Part shown: piece by piece, positions 26,244 to 35,514 of the stretch
Position numbering within the stretch: the first letter of the stretch is position 1
Layout: every line of letters starts with the position of its first letter
Assembly (NCBI GenBank): GCA_039177555.1
Contig: JBCDFV010000017.1
Location: forward strand, 18,901-82,900
Length of the DNA: 64,000 nucleotides
From: JANQGH01 sp039177555
GTDB taxonomy: Bacteria; Pseudomonadota; Alphaproteobacteria; DSM-16000; Inquilinaceae
Direction of reading: 5' to 3'
Translations under genes and position numbers: made by a program
The notes under the pieces: generated by a model
Databases searched by the model: none
What the model was told of the DNA's origin: nothing
The model's input: only the letters and a program-made list of their open reading frames with translations

Positions 26244-28142
26244 TTACTGCGCTGCCTGCATCGCGGTCGTCCGCATCCATTTCTGGAACTCGGGCGATTT
26301 CGGCGGTTGCAGATGGGTATCCTGGACGCAGCGCGCCTTCAACTCGTCGACCGTGCCGCCGAAATTGAACAGTTTCGCCTCGCCGCGCTCACGCTTCAGC
26401 TCGTCGCGCAGGGACCGTGTGGCGTTCTCGTCGACCGTCAGATCGTCGCGCAGGACGACGCCGTAGCGTCGCGCGCCGGCCCGGGTGACCAGGTTGCGGC
26501 GCACGTCCAGCGCCACCTTGTGCGGGTCGCGCTCGCACGGGTCGCCCCAACCGCCGCCGCCCCAGGTGTTGAAGTAGAGCGTGTCGCCCGGCTCCACCTT
26601 CACCTTGTCGCATTTGGACGGCAGGAACTCCCGTTCACCGTTGGCGCGCACCATGATCTTTTCCGACCGGCCGCCCGGCAGCCCGCCATTGACGCCCCAA
26701 GGATGGGTCAGCCAGCGATCGTCATGGATCGAAATCTCGCCCGGTTCCAGGAACTGATAACCGAGGGAGACGCCATTGCCGCCGCGATGCAGGCCAGGCC
26801 CGCCCGTGTCGGGGATCGTCTCGTAGGTGACGATGCGCAGCGGGAAGTACGCCTCCAGAAATTCGTTCGGCACGTTCATGAAGGCCGGCCACAGGGAATG
26901 CCCGTCCGGCCCGTCGCCCACTGGTCGGCCGGGAATGCCGCCGAAGCCGATCTGGTAAAGCTGGTACCACTCGCCCTTCTTGTCGTAACCGGCATACATG
27001 AAGTGCGGGCTGTCGGAAAAGCCGGCGGCGTTCAGCGCATCCGGCGCGCCCTGGCCCAGCAGGCCGCCCATAATGTCGAAGATGCGTCCCAGCATGTGGG
27101 TCCGACAGGACAGCGCCGCCGGCCGAATGGGCTTCAGGATGGTGCCTTGCGGGATGCGGACATCGACCAGCGGATAGAACCCGTCATTGAACAGGATCTG
27201 CGGGTCGAACAGGTTGATGGTGAAGGCGCCCAGGAACATCTTGAACATCTCTTCGTTCAACAGGAAGTTGACCGAGGAGATCGATTGCGGGTCAGTGCCG
27301 GTGAAGTCGAAGATGGCGACATCGCCCTCGCGCCAGAGCGAGCAGGCGACCTTGTACGGCCCCATGCCGATGCCGTCATCGTCGATATAGTCTTCGAAAT
27401 AGTACTTGTTTGCGGACTCCGGGATCACCGTGTGGATGATCGTCTTCATGGCCGCATAGTTGCGGTCCAGCATGTCCTCCATGGCGGAATACATGACGTC
27501 GTCGCCGAACCGCTCGCAGATTTCGTTCGTGCGCCGTTCCGCCAGGCGCAAGGCGGCCATGATGGCGTTGAAGTCCGACCGGTTCCATTCCGCCGTGCGC
27601 GTGTTGCGCAGGGCCAGTTCCAGGACCTCGCTGTTCAGCTCGTCCTTCTTGTAGATCTTGATCGGCGGGATCTGGATGCCTTCCTCATAGATCATGTGGG
27701 CATCGGTCGGCAGCGAACCGGGCACCCGCCCGCCGACATCGGTCAAATGGCCGAACATCGCGCCCCAGCCGATGATCCGCCCGCCGCGGAAGAACGGCTT
27801 CATCACCAGCCAGTCGTTCAGATGGCTGACCGCGCCGTTGCAGGAATAGGGGTCGTTGGTCAGGAAGACGTCGCCGTCCTCGATCGTGCCGTCATAGCCG
27901 TTCATGAAGCCGTAGATGAACGAGCCGAACTGCCCGACGACCATCTTGCCCTCGGAATTGGCGATCATCGGAAAGGCGTCGTGCTGCTCGCGAATGCCCG
28001 GCGACATGGCGGTGCGGAACAGCACCGCGTCCATTTCCGCCCGCGCGTTGCGCAGCGCGTTTTCGATGATGTCGAGCGTGATGCTGTCGACCGTGACCCG
28101 CGCGAACGGGGTGGGATTGGTCTGGATGATCTTGGCTGGCAT
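26244..28142 (-). CDS. hyuB: Hydantoinase B/oxoprolinase family subunit (HyuB)
   Basis: A 632-residue hydantoinase B-type subunit. It shows the family's opening IIENALRNARAEMDAVLFRTAMSP, then DPYSCNGAVSHLNDW, the metal-site region FGHLTDVGGRVPGS, and the late GGPGLHRGGNGV and GGGGWGDP blocks. With HyuA it forms ATP-dependent N-methylhydantoinase, oxoprolinase or acetophenone-carboxylase-type enzymes. ATG 28142 lies 25 bases after HyuA's stop; a frame open further upstream would only overlap HyuA. Order on the minus strand is HyuA, HyuB, YrdC-like, isochorismatase-fold amidase, which favours a hydantoin-type substrate. Confidence 0.9.
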   Translation of the reverse strand: MPAKIIQTNPTPFARVTVDSITLDIIENALRNARAEMDAVLFRTAMSPGIREQHDAFPMIANSEGKMVVGQFGSFIYGFMNGYDGTIEDGDVFLTNDPYSCNGAVSHLNDWLVMKPFFRGGRIIGWGAMFGHLTDVGGRVPGSLPTDAHMIYEEGIQIPPIKIYKKDELNSEVLELALRNTRTAEWNRSDFNAIMAALRLAERRTNEICERFGDDVMYSAMEDMLDRNYAAMKTIIHTVIPESANKYYFEDYIDDDGIGMGPYKVACSLWREGDVAIFDFTGTDPQSISSVNFLLNEEMFKMFLGAFTINLFDPQILFNDGFYPLVDVRIPQGTILKPIRPAALSCRTHMLGRIFDIMGGLLGQGAPDALNAAGFSDSPHFMYAGYDKKGEWYQLYQIGFGGIPGRPVGDGPDGHSLWPAFMNVPNEFLEAYFPLRIVTYETIPDTGGPGLHRGGNGVSLGYQFLEPGEISIHDDRWLTHPWGVNGGLPGGRSEKIMVRANGEREFLPSKCDKVKVEPGDTLYFNTWGGGGWGDPCERDPHKVALDVRRNLVTRAGARRYGVVLRDDLTVDENATRSLRDELKRERGEAKLFNFGGTVDELKARCVQDTHLQPPKSPEFQKWMRTTAMQAAQ

Positions 28143-28167
28143 GTCTGCTGTCTTTCCCGCTGCGTGC

Positions 28168-30363
28168 CTAGGCCGAAGGCCGGATGAGAATGCTGCCGAC
28201 CGCGTCGATTTCACCGACATGGCCGGGCAGGATCAGGGTGGTCGAGTCCATCTCCACGACGATGGCCGGCCCCTCGACGCGGTCCCCCGCCTTCAGTTTG
28301 GCGCGATCGTAGATGTTGGCGGGACGCGCCTGGCCGTCGACGAAGACTTCCGTGCGCTCGACCACGGCGCCTGACGGATCGCCGGAGCCGCGCTCCAACT
28401 GCCGGGCGGCGACCATGGTTTCGCTGCCCTGGACCTCGGCGCGCAGATTGACCAGCTCGCGCGCCGTGTCGAGCGCGAAGGTGAACATCTGCTCGTGACT
28501 GTCGTCGAACCGCTTGACGATTTCAGCCAGCCCGCCGGACCGGAACTGCGCCGGCGTCACCGGCACCGTCAGTTGCATGCCCTGGCCGTGATAGCGCAGA
28601 TCGATCTCGTAGGCGACCGTCTGCTCGTCGCGCGGGATGCCCTCATCGTCCAGCACCCGTGCAGCCTCCTCGGCAAGCTCCGTCAGGATGCCGCCGATGG
28701 TGGTGTCGTCGGTGTCGTCGACGCGGACGATGTAGGTGCGCGAGACCTCGTTGCGCAGCCGCGTCGTGGCGTCGCCGGAGGCACAGAGCACGCCCGGCCC
28801 CGGCGGCACGATCACCGGCCATGACCCGACGAGCCGGGCCAGCGCATTGGCATGCAGGGGGCCGGCACCGCCGAAGGCGACCAGCGCGAAATCGCGCGGG
28901 TCGAAGCCTTGCTCGACCGAGACCAGGCGCAGGGCGCCAACCATGTTCTCGTTGACGATGTTGTAGACGCCTTCCGCCGCCGGCCCGATCGGCAAGCCCA
29001 GCGGATCGGCGATCTTCTTCAGCGCCTGTTCGGCCGGCCCTTTCTCGATGACCATATCGCCGCCCAGCTTCGACGACGCGGGCAGGTAGCCGAGCACGAC
29101 ATTGGCGTCGGTCACCGTCGGCTCCTCACCGCCGGAGGCATAGGCTGCCGGCCCCGGATCGGCGCCGGCCGATTGCGGCCCGACGCGCAGCGCCTTGGTC
29201 AGTTCCGGCACGTAGGCGATCGAACCGCCGCCGGCACCGACCGTACGTACGTCGATCGAGGGCGCGCGTACGGTCACGTCGGCAACCCGCGTTTCCCGCC
29301 GCTTGCGCGCGGCACCGTCCTGGATCAGCGCCACGTCGGTCGACGTGCCGCCCATGTCGAAGGTCAACAGATTGTCGAAACCGGACTGCTTGGCGATCCA
29401 GATGGCGCCGGACACACCGCCGGCCGGCCCCGACATCAACAGGTTGACCGGCGCGGCCTTCGCGGCCTCCGCCGAGGCCAGCCCGCCATCCGACCGCAGG
29501 ATCGACAAGCTGGTGCCGTTCGTCTTGGCGTTCAACTCGCGCTGCAGGTTTTCCACATAGGAGGACACGACCGGGCGGATGTAGGAGTTCACGACCGTCG
29601 TCTCGGTGCGCTCATACTCGTACATCTCCGGCATCACCTCCGACGAGATCGAGACCGGTACGCCCGGCAGCATCTGTTCGGCAATGGTCCGGATGCGCTG
29701 TTCATGGGCGCCATTGGCGTAGGCGTTGACCAGGCAGACCGTCAGCGCCTCGATGCCGCCGCTGGCGAGCACCTGCAGGTCCTGACGCAGGCGGTTTTCG
29801 TCCAGCGCCGTGACTACGGCGCCGTCGGCGCCCATGCGCTCATGCGCCTCGATGGTCAGTTCCAGCGGCGCCAACGGGTCGCGCTTGTTGTAGATGACCC
29901 AGCCGCCCAGGCCGCCCGGCACGAAAGACCGAGCGATCTGCAAGGTCTGCTGATAGCCCTTGGTGGTGATCAGCCCGACCTTGGCACCGGACGAGGTCAG
30001 CACGGTGTTAGTCGCGACCGTAGTGCCATGCATGACGGTGTTGATCTGCGTCGGGTCGACACCGGCCTCGCGGCAGATCTTGTCGACCCCGTTCAACACG
30101 CCTATGGAGCTGTCCCTGGGCGTCGACGGCACCTTGGCGGTGTTGGTCTTGCCGGTCTTCTCCTCGATCAGCAGCAGGTCGGTGAAGGTGCCGCCGACAT
30201 CGACGCCCAGGCGATAGCCCTCGCCCACCCGCGTGGCGCGGGCGGTGGTGGGTACTGCCGCCGGTCGGGCGCCGCCAAGCAAGGCCTCCATACGATGCAG
30301 CCGGGCTTCCAGCGCTGCGATGCGGCTTTCATATTCCACCGCGACATCATTGCCGTCATTCAT
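28168..30363 (-). CDS. hyuA: Hydantoinase A/oxoprolinase family subunit (HyuA), ATP-dependent
   Basis: A 731-residue actin-fold ATPase subunit. Residues about 10-32 form a short coiled coil (YESRIAALEARLHRMEALL) not usual at the start of this family, followed by a linker. The enzyme core begins with the phosphate-binding GVDVGGTFTDLLLIEE (about 53-68), then HGTTVATNTVL, a second GGTSTDVALI and AFGGAGPLHANALA. It phosphorylates the cyclic amide so that HyuB can complete opening. First gene of a leftward operon; two GTATAC-type sites lie 95-170 bases upstream. The N-terminal helix resembles that of the adjacent permease (30548-31666). Confidence 0.9.
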   Translation of the reverse strand: MNDGNDVAVEYESRIAALEARLHRMEALLGGARPAAVPTTARATRVGEGYRLGVDVGGTFTDLLLIEEKTGKTNTAKVPSTPRDSSIGVLNGVDKICREAGVDPTQINTVMHGTTVATNTVLTSSGAKVGLITTKGYQQTLQIARSFVPGGLGGWVIYNKRDPLAPLELTIEAHERMGADGAVVTALDENRLRQDLQVLASGGIEALTVCLVNAYANGAHEQRIRTIAEQMLPGVPVSISSEVMPEMYEYERTETTVVNSYIRPVVSSYVENLQRELNAKTNGTSLSILRSDGGLASAEAAKAAPVNLLMSGPAGGVSGAIWIAKQSGFDNLLTFDMGGTSTDVALIQDGAARKRRETRVADVTVRAPSIDVRTVGAGGGSIAYVPELTKALRVGPQSAGADPGPAAYASGGEEPTVTDANVVLGYLPASSKLGGDMVIEKGPAEQALKKIADPLGLPIGPAAEGVYNIVNENMVGALRLVSVEQGFDPRDFALVAFGGAGPLHANALARLVGSWPVIVPPGPGVLCASGDATTRLRNEVSRTYIVRVDDTDDTTIGGILTELAEEAARVLDDEGIPRDEQTVAYEIDLRYHGQGMQLTVPVTPAQFRSGGLAEIVKRFDDSHEQMFTFALDTARELVNLRAEVQGSETMVAARQLERGSGDPSGAVVERTEVFVDGQARPANIYDRAKLKAGDRVEGPAIVVEMDSTTLILPGHVGEIDAVGSILIRPSA

Positions 30364-30458
30364 CAGTTCGATCTGCCTCCTGCCACCTGCCTACGGCGCC
30401 AAAACATCGCGAATACCGTCCCGTGGGCCGACAGCGATTTTCGTGTTTAGCAACAGTT

Positions 30459-30470
30459 CATGTATACAAT
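30459..30470. promoter_or_regulatory. GTATAC palindrome, candidate GntR operator
   Basis: CATGTATACAAT lies about 96 bases upstream of the HyuA start, in the 184-base gap after the permease gene. A weaker copy with GTGTAC is at 30521-30532. Confidence 0.55.
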
Positions 30471-30520
30471 ACTGACGACGAACACTGGATTTCGCAAGCG
30501 AATCGGCAAGCGTTCGGTCG

Positions 30521-30532
30521 ATTTGTGTACAT
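30521..30532. promoter_or_regulatory. Degenerate GTATAC-type site
   Basis: ATTTGTGTACAT differs from the TTGTATACAT sites at one core base. It lies 62 bases from the stronger copy, close to the 64-base spacing of the pair in the 22.6-kb promoter. Confidence 0.35.
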
Positions 30533-30547
30533 TCGTCACAGCCATGC

Positions 30548-31666
30548 TTAGCCAATCTCCATCGGCCGCCGACGGCGCACGATCTGGGACGCGACGACGG
30601 CGATGATCAGACCGCCGCCCCAGAACAGATCCTGGACGAAGTTCGGGATGCCGAATACCTGCAAGCCGGAGATCCCCGTCGCCAGCAGGTAGACGCCGAT
30701 CAACGAGCCCCAGGGGTTGAACCGGCCGGGCACGATGCTGGTGGCGCCGAGAAAGGCGCCGGCAAAGGCCGGCAGGATCATCGCCAAGCGCGAACTGGGG
30801 TCGGCCGAACCGTTCATACCGACGGCGATGACGCCGGCCAGCGCGGCCAGAACACCGGACGCGATCAGCGCGCCGGCCCGCACGCGATCGACCTGGATGC
30901 CCGCCAGCCGCGCCACCTCGCGCGCCCGGCCGACGAACAGCAGCCGGCGCCCCGGTGTCGTGTATTCCAGGAAGTACCAGAGCAAGATGCACAGGATCAG
31001 CGCGTACCAAAAGCCCATGGAGATGCCGAGCAAGCGCAGCTGGTTGACCAGTTCCACCAGCGTGCGGCTGGCGTCCCCGCCATACAGCGTCACGGTCTGG
31101 CTGGCGCTGACCCATTTGGCGATGCCGGTCACGAAGGTCGCCATGGCCAATGTCACGACCAGCGAATGGATGCGATAGTAAAGGATGAAGAACGCGTTGG
31201 CGGCCCCGATGATGGCGCCGACCGCCAGCGCGGCCAGCACCGCAAGACCGGTCGGCGCGCCGTGATCGACCAGCAGCAGGGCAGCGACCAGGGACGACAG
31301 CGTCAGCGTCGCAGCCACGGAAAGGTCGAAGTCGCCTGCCGTCAACGGGATCAACAGCGCGAAGGTCAGGATCACCAGCACGCTCTGGGTGCCGAACATG
31401 GTGCGGAAATTGAACCAGGTCAGGAAGGACGTCCGGTCGCCGATCCCGCTTTCGATCGCCGCGAAGGCCGCGATCAAGACGACCCAGATCCCGATGATGG
31501 CGTAGCGTTCCAGAAAGTCCTTAAAGCCGGTGCGCGGTGGCCGCGAGGTCGGCTGCGGCGGCCGGTCCCGGCTGGCCTGCAGCCGCTGGACGGCCTGCTC
31601 AAGCTCGCTTAAGCGCGCCTCGTAGGCGGCCATGGTCCGATCGTCAGGGATGCGCCCCTCGCTCAT
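30548..31666 (-). CDS. Sugar-type ABC transporter permease (RbsC-like)
   Basis: A 372-residue inner-membrane permease of the ribose/branched BPD_transp_2 family. Residues about 12-30 form a short coiled coil (YEARLSELEQAVQRLQ) followed by a Pro/Arg-rich linker, an unusual extension. About nine membrane helices start near residue 53 (AIIGIWVVLIAAFAAIE). Typical blocks are PLTAGDFDLSVAATLTLSS and GVLAALAGVIAVGMNGSADP. It is last in a leftward SBP-ATPase-permease unit (34475 to 30548). Because the hydantoinase operon follows, the importer may carry a hydantoin or other small amide rather than a sugar. Confidence 0.9.
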   Translation of the reverse strand: MSEGRIPDDRTMAAYEARLSELEQAVQRLQASRDRPPQPTSRPPRTGFKDFLERYAIIGIWVVLIAAFAAIESGIGDRTSFLTWFNFRTMFGTQSVLVILTFALLIPLTAGDFDLSVAATLTLSSLVAALLLVDHGAPTGLAVLAALAVGAIIGAANAFFILYYRIHSLVVTLAMATFVTGIAKWVSASQTVTLYGGDASRTLVELVNQLRLLGISMGFWYALILCILLWYFLEYTTPGRRLLFVGRAREVARLAGIQVDRVRAGALIASGVLAALAGVIAVGMNGSADPSSRLAMILPAFAGAFLGATSIVPGRFNPWGSLIGVYLLATGISGLQVFGIPNFVQDLFWGGGLIIAVVASQIVRRRRPMEIG

Positions 31667-31699
31667 GCCAACCCCTGCCTCACTGCTTCGACGCCATTC

Positions 31700-33271
31700 C
31701 TATCCGGCGATGCGGGAGATGGCCGTCGTCATGCTTTTGTAGCACTGTTCGGCAATCCGCTCCTTCGTCACATCCCCGCCTGTCAGTTCCCTGATCACGC
31801 GCCCGAAGGCGAAGATCAGCACGCGGTCGCAAATCTGGGCTAGCTGCTCGTAGTCGGCGCTGGCGCAGATCACCGTCGTGTCGCTGTTCACGGCCTGATC
31901 CAGCGCCTCATAGACCTGCTGGCGCGCGCCGACATCGATGCCCTGGGTCGGTTCGTCCAGCAGCAGCAAGACGGGGGTAACCTCCAGCCACTTGGCCAGC
32001 AACACCTTTTGCTGATTGCCGCCGGACAGTTGCTCCAGCGCCATCTCCGGCCGGTTGGGGCGGACGTCGTGCCGGGTGGTCACGTCCTTGGCCCAGCGCG
32101 CCATGGCGCCGCGATTGAGGCCCAGCGCGCCGGCGAAGCGGCGGATCGACGGCAGGGCCACGTTCTCCACCACGCTCAACGACCCGGCGCCGGAAGCCGC
32201 CAGCCGATCGGCCGGCAGGTACGCGATACCGGCGGCGATCGCCTGGGCGGGCTTGAGATGATGCAGGTCGAACATCTGGTCCGTCAGGGTCATAGTGCCG
32301 GACTGCCCCTGCTGGGCGCCGGACAGGATCGCCGGCACCTCCTCGAACCCGGCGCCGATCAGGCCGGTCAGGCCGACCACCTCGCCCTTTCGCACCGACA
32401 GGTTCAAATCCTCGACCACCCGGCCGCGCAGATGGCTGACACGCACCTCGACCGCCTCGTCCAGACCGTGGGCGTGGCTGATATGGAACGGCTCCACCCG
32501 GCGCCCGACGATCAGTTCGACGAAATCGTCGTGGCTGGCCTCCGCCGTGACCACGGTGCCCGCCACCCTGCCGTCGCGCAGAATCGTGGCCCGGTCGGTG
32601 ATCTCCATGACCTCTTCGACATCGTGGCTGACGAAGATCACAGAGGCGCCCTTGGCCACCACCTGGCGGACCAGATCGAACAGTTGATCGATGCCGGTGC
32701 GCGGCAGGAACGGCGTCGGCTCGTCCAGCACCAGAATGCCCCGGCCGCCATGGGTCGACTGGCTGGCGGCGATCTGTTCCATCGCCCGCACGATCGCCAC
32801 CAGGCAGCGTTCGACCTGCGGCAGGTTGGCAACCTGCACCCGTGGGTCGATGTCGAGCTGGTAGTGGTCGAAGATCTCCGCCACCGCCTCGCATTCCCGC
32901 CGCCAGCGGATGCGCCAGAGATCGTCGGTGGCGAAGTCGCTCAGCCGCATGTTCTCGACCACGCTCAACGACGGGATCAGCCCGAGATGCTGGTGCACGA
33001 AGGCCATGCCCAGCTCGCGGAACTGACCCGCCGCCAAGGGCAGGGGAACGTCCTTGCCGAACAGGCTCAGCCGGCCGCCCGGCTCCGGCGCGTGAAAGCC
33101 CGACAGGATCTTGATCAGGGTCGATTTGCCCGATCCGTTCTGGCCCAACAGACCGTGCACCTCGCCGACGCGGACGTCGAGGGCGACGTCATCGAGCGCG
33201 ACCGCGCCGCCAAAGGCCTTCGACAGCCCGCTGATGCTAAGCGCCGGGGTATGATCCATGGCTACGGTCAT
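31700..33271 (-). CDS. Sugar-type ABC transporter ATP-binding protein with two ATPase domains (RbsA/MglA-like)
   Basis: A tandem-ATPase protein of about 523 residues. The first half has Walker A GLLGQNGSGKSTLIK (about residue 41) and Walker B ILVLDEPTPFL, but its signature is degenerate (NLPQVERCLVAI where LSxGQ is expected). The second half has a degenerate Walker A (GLTGLIGAGFEEVPAIL) but an intact signature LSGGNQQKVLLAKW and Walker B LLLLDEPTQGID. Half-active sites of this kind occur in this family, though loss of the first signature is more marked than usual. The start is uncertain between ATGs at 33271 and 33259; neither has a strong ribosome site. Confidence 0.88.
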   Translation of the reverse strand: MTVAMDHTPALSISGLSKAFGGAVALDDVALDVRVGEVHGLLGQNGSGKSTLIKILSGFHAPEPGGRLSLFGKDVPLPLAAGQFRELGMAFVHQHLGLIPSLSVVENMRLSDFATDDLWRIRWRRECEAVAEIFDHYQLDIDPRVQVANLPQVERCLVAIVRAMEQIAASQSTHGGRGILVLDEPTPFLPRTGIDQLFDLVRQVVAKGASVIFVSHDVEEVMEITDRATILRDGRVAGTVVTAEASHDDFVELIVGRRVEPFHISHAHGLDEAVEVRVSHLRGRVVEDLNLSVRKGEVVGLTGLIGAGFEEVPAILSGAQQGQSGTMTLTDQMFDLHHLKPAQAIAAGIAYLPADRLAASGAGSLSVVENVALPSIRRFAGALGLNRGAMARWAKDVTTRHDVRPNRPEMALEQLSGGNQQKVLLAKWLEVTPVLLLLDEPTQGIDVGARQQVYEALDQAVNSDTTVICASADYEQLAQICDRVLIFAFGRVIRELTGGDVTKERIAEQCYKSMTTAISRIAG

Positions 33272-33311
33272 CGCGCCGCCGGGTCCGGCGACGAGCCAAC
33301 CGGCTGCACCC

Positions 33312-34475
33312 TTAGTCGAGACCCCACAGCGCGCGGAAACCGTCGATATAGCCGTCGCCATAGCCCTGGGTGTAGGAGGCGGGCACGCCGGCGGTTTCGA
33401 CATTCTCGTCGGTGAAGATGTAGAGCGGCGTGTTCAGCTCCGTCACCGTGCCTTCATCGCACAACAGGCGCATGGTGGCGTCGACCCCGGACCAGCCGAC
33501 CCAGCCCAGGCTTTCGCCGACATTCATCTCGACCAGATCGCCCTCGCGCAAGAGGTCGAGCACGAAGGGCGTGCCGTTATAGGTGGCGATGCGCACATCG
33601 TCGCGCCCGGTCAGTTCCAGCGCCGGCACGATGAATTGCGACATGGAGTCATAGATCGGCAGGATGTAATTGATCGACGGGTCGGCGACCAGGGCCGACT
33701 GCACCTCGGTCTGGATGCCGGAGCCCCATTCGACCACCGGCACATTCACATATCTGTGCTCGCAGTTCGGGCAGTTCTCGTCGAGATAGGTCTCGATGGC
33801 GCTGACGAAGGCGGAGGTCGGCATGATCTCGTCGGAGCCGATGATGACCGCGTTCACCGCGCCGTCGGTCTGCAGCATCGCCCAGGCGGCCATGATCTGG
33901 CCGGCGCGGGTGTAGTTCATGGCAAAGGCGCCGTCGAGCTGGCTGTCCGGCTCTTGCGTCACATCGTTCAGGTGCGTGGTGACCACCTTCAGCCCGGCGT
34001 CGCGCGCCTCGGCGATCTGCGGCCCCAACGCCGCCGGCGGCACGCCGCCCTGCAGGTCGATCACGTCGTAGCCGCCGTTGATCGCCGTCGCGATGCCCTG
34101 GACCCATTGATCGACGTTCAGTTGGTTGTCCCACACCGTCAGCTCGAACCCGATCGCCTCCGCAGCCTCCGTCTGGCCGCGCGCAATCTCGACATTGAAG
34201 GGGTTCTGGCTGGTCAGCGGGATGACGAAGATGCTGCGGTCGGCCATGCAGGCGCGCGCGTCAAAGGCGGGACCGGGGTCGACGAAGACCGGCGTCTGGC
34301 TGGCCTCCGTCACCAGCGCCTGCGCCGCCGCCATACCGTCCTGGGCCAACGCCGGCGAGGCGGCCAGAATTGCGACCGTCGAAACCACCGCGCCGAGACC
34401 GCCAAGCGTTATCCCGTTATGTCGACACTTGTTCGTTACGCCGTGACCATCCGTGTTCTTGGGTGTGAATGCCAT
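33312..34475 (-). CDS. Sugar-type ABC transporter substrate-binding protein (periplasmic binding protein, RbsB-like)
   Basis: A 387-residue exported binding protein. The signal peptide runs through LGAVVSTVAILAASPALA, with cleavage before QDG near residue 45. The body shows the type I periplasmic-binding fold: IFVIPLTSQNPFNVEIARG, AINGGYDVIDLQGG, and VNAVIIGSDEIMP. Cys pairs in ENCPNCEH may bind metal or form a disulfide. ATG 34475 is chosen; a TTG 36 bases upstream is an alternative. It leads the importer operon, and a GTATAC palindrome lies about 120 bases upstream. Ligand unknown. Confidence 0.9.
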   Translation of the reverse strand: MAFTPKNTDGHGVTNKCRHNGITLGGLGAVVSTVAILAASPALAQDGMAAAQALVTEASQTPVFVDPGPAFDARACMADRSIFVIPLTSQNPFNVEIARGQTEAAEAIGFELTVWDNQLNVDQWVQGIATAINGGYDVIDLQGGVPPAALGPQIAEARDAGLKVVTTHLNDVTQEPDSQLDGAFAMNYTRAGQIMAAWAMLQTDGAVNAVIIGSDEIMPTSAFVSAIETYLDENCPNCEHRYVNVPVVEWGSGIQTEVQSALVADPSINYILPIYDSMSQFIVPALELTGRDDVRIATYNGTPFVLDLLREGDLVEMNVGESLGWVGWSGVDATMRLLCDEGTVTELNTPLYIFTDENVETAGVPASYTQGYGDGYIDGFRALWGLD

Positions 34476-34595
34476 TGTCTTGCCCCGCTGTTCATTCCGA
34501 TTGTCGGTCAACCACCTCGGCCGTTTCGTTGACGGCCGGTAGGCGGCCTTTTTTGCTTTTGCGCCGGCCCTGCCTGATCGTCAGGCCACCACCGC

Positions 34596-34607
34596 ATTGT
34601 ATACAGA
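34596..34607. promoter_or_regulatory. GTATAC palindrome, candidate GntR operator
   Basis: ATTGTATACAGA, upstream of the binding-protein gene and downstream of the GntR gene, both on the minus strand. The left half is a perfect consensus half-site. Confidence 0.55.
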
Positions 34608-34716
34608 GTTACCGAGATCGCCGCGACAATCAAGCACGTCGGCGGCCACGCGACAAAAAAGCCGATAGCGGGCGCGCCGACCACTCAGAACGGCGGCAGA
34701 CCTATCCGCAGCCAGG

Positions 34717-35379
34717 CTATTCCGCCGCCTTGATCGCCCCGGGATCGCGCGCCGCGTAGGTCGCGTAGGCGGCGCGGACATGGCTGCGCATCACCGACGC
34801 CGCCCAATCGGCGTCGCGATTTTCAAACGCCGCGACCATTTCGATGTGGTGGCTTGCCGAACGGCGCAGATCGGCCGGCCGATAGCGCCGAAACGTGCTG
34901 ACGATCACGGGCATTTCCATGAGGTTGTTGATCATCGCCGCCAACCGACGATTGCCGGCAACCTCTTGGATCAGATGGTGAAAATCGCTGTTGGCCTCGG
35001 TCAGCGCGTCGCTTGGCGAGCCGTCACCGCTCGCGACCAGCTGTTCCATGCGCGTGGCCAGCTCGCGCAGCCGGTCCAAGGCGTCGGGCGTCATTCTTTG
35101 CGCCGCAAGCCCGGCGGCGTGGCTTTCCAACAGCGCGCGCAGGGAGAAGATCTCCTCGATATCCTGGTCCGCCCAATCGGCCACGCGCGCACCCTGGTTC
35201 GGCACGAAGCTGAGCAGGCCTTCAAGATCCAAGCGGCGCAGGGCCTCGCGGATCGGCGTGCGGCTGACCCCGATCTCCTGCGCCAAATCCTCTTCCTTCA
35301 GCCGCTCGCCCGGCGCCAGGCGGCCGTCCAGAATGCCCCGGCGAACGATCTGATAGGCCCGCTCTACCGCCTTGGCCAT
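34717..35379 (-). CDS. GntR family transcriptional regulator, FCD (FadR-like) subgroup
   Basis: A 220-residue regulator. The winged helix spans about 1-70, with GVSRTPIREALRRLDLEGLL as recognition region. The FCD effector domain holds the metal residues Asp and His in EANSDFHHLIQEVAGN and His in RSASHHIEMVAAF and MRSHVRAAY. ATG 35379 has a good GGGAGA ribosome site; the longer frame to 35460 crosses the divergent promoter. It lies centrally among the units that carry GTATAC palindromes, and a one-mismatch copy (TTGTATGCAA) lies in its own promoter region. It is therefore the best candidate for the shared regulator. Confidence 0.9.
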   Translation of the reverse strand: MAKAVERAYQIVRRGILDGRLAPGERLKEEDLAQEIGVSRTPIREALRRLDLEGLLSFVPNQGARVADWADQDIEEIFSLRALLESHAAGLAAQRMTPDALDRLRELATRMEQLVASGDGSPSDALTEANSDFHHLIQEVAGNRRLAAMINNLMEMPVIVSTFRRYRPADLRRSASHHIEMVAAFENRDADWAASVMRSHVRAAYATYAARDPGAIKAAE

Positions 35380-35428
35380 GGTCTTCTCCCTCGTCTGGCG
35401 TTGCCCATGCCGTGCTTCACCGACGGCG

Positions 35429-35442
35429 AATTGTATGCAATG
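35429..35442. promoter_or_regulatory. Degenerate GTATAC-type site in GntR promoter
   Basis: TTGTATGCAA (35431-35440) differs by one base from the consensus TTGTATACAA. It lies between the GntR gene and the divergent isochorismatase gene, as expected for autoregulation by a weaker site. Confidence 0.45.
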
Positions 35443-35514
35443 CTGGTCCCAGTTGACCAATCATATTCGTTTTACCCACCGCGTCCACGGGCGCGCACCC
35501 GGCTTGGAGACGGC

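Noticed and set aside
25767..28187. An 806-codon plus-strand open frame opposite HyuB
   Set aside because: It is antisense to HyuB, shows no domain, and has the shadow composition of high-GC DNA.
34533..34560. A 5-bp stem followed by a T run on the plus strand
   Set aside because: It looks like a short terminator, but no plus-strand gene lies upstream; it falls in the leader of a minus-strand gene, so the orientation does not fit.
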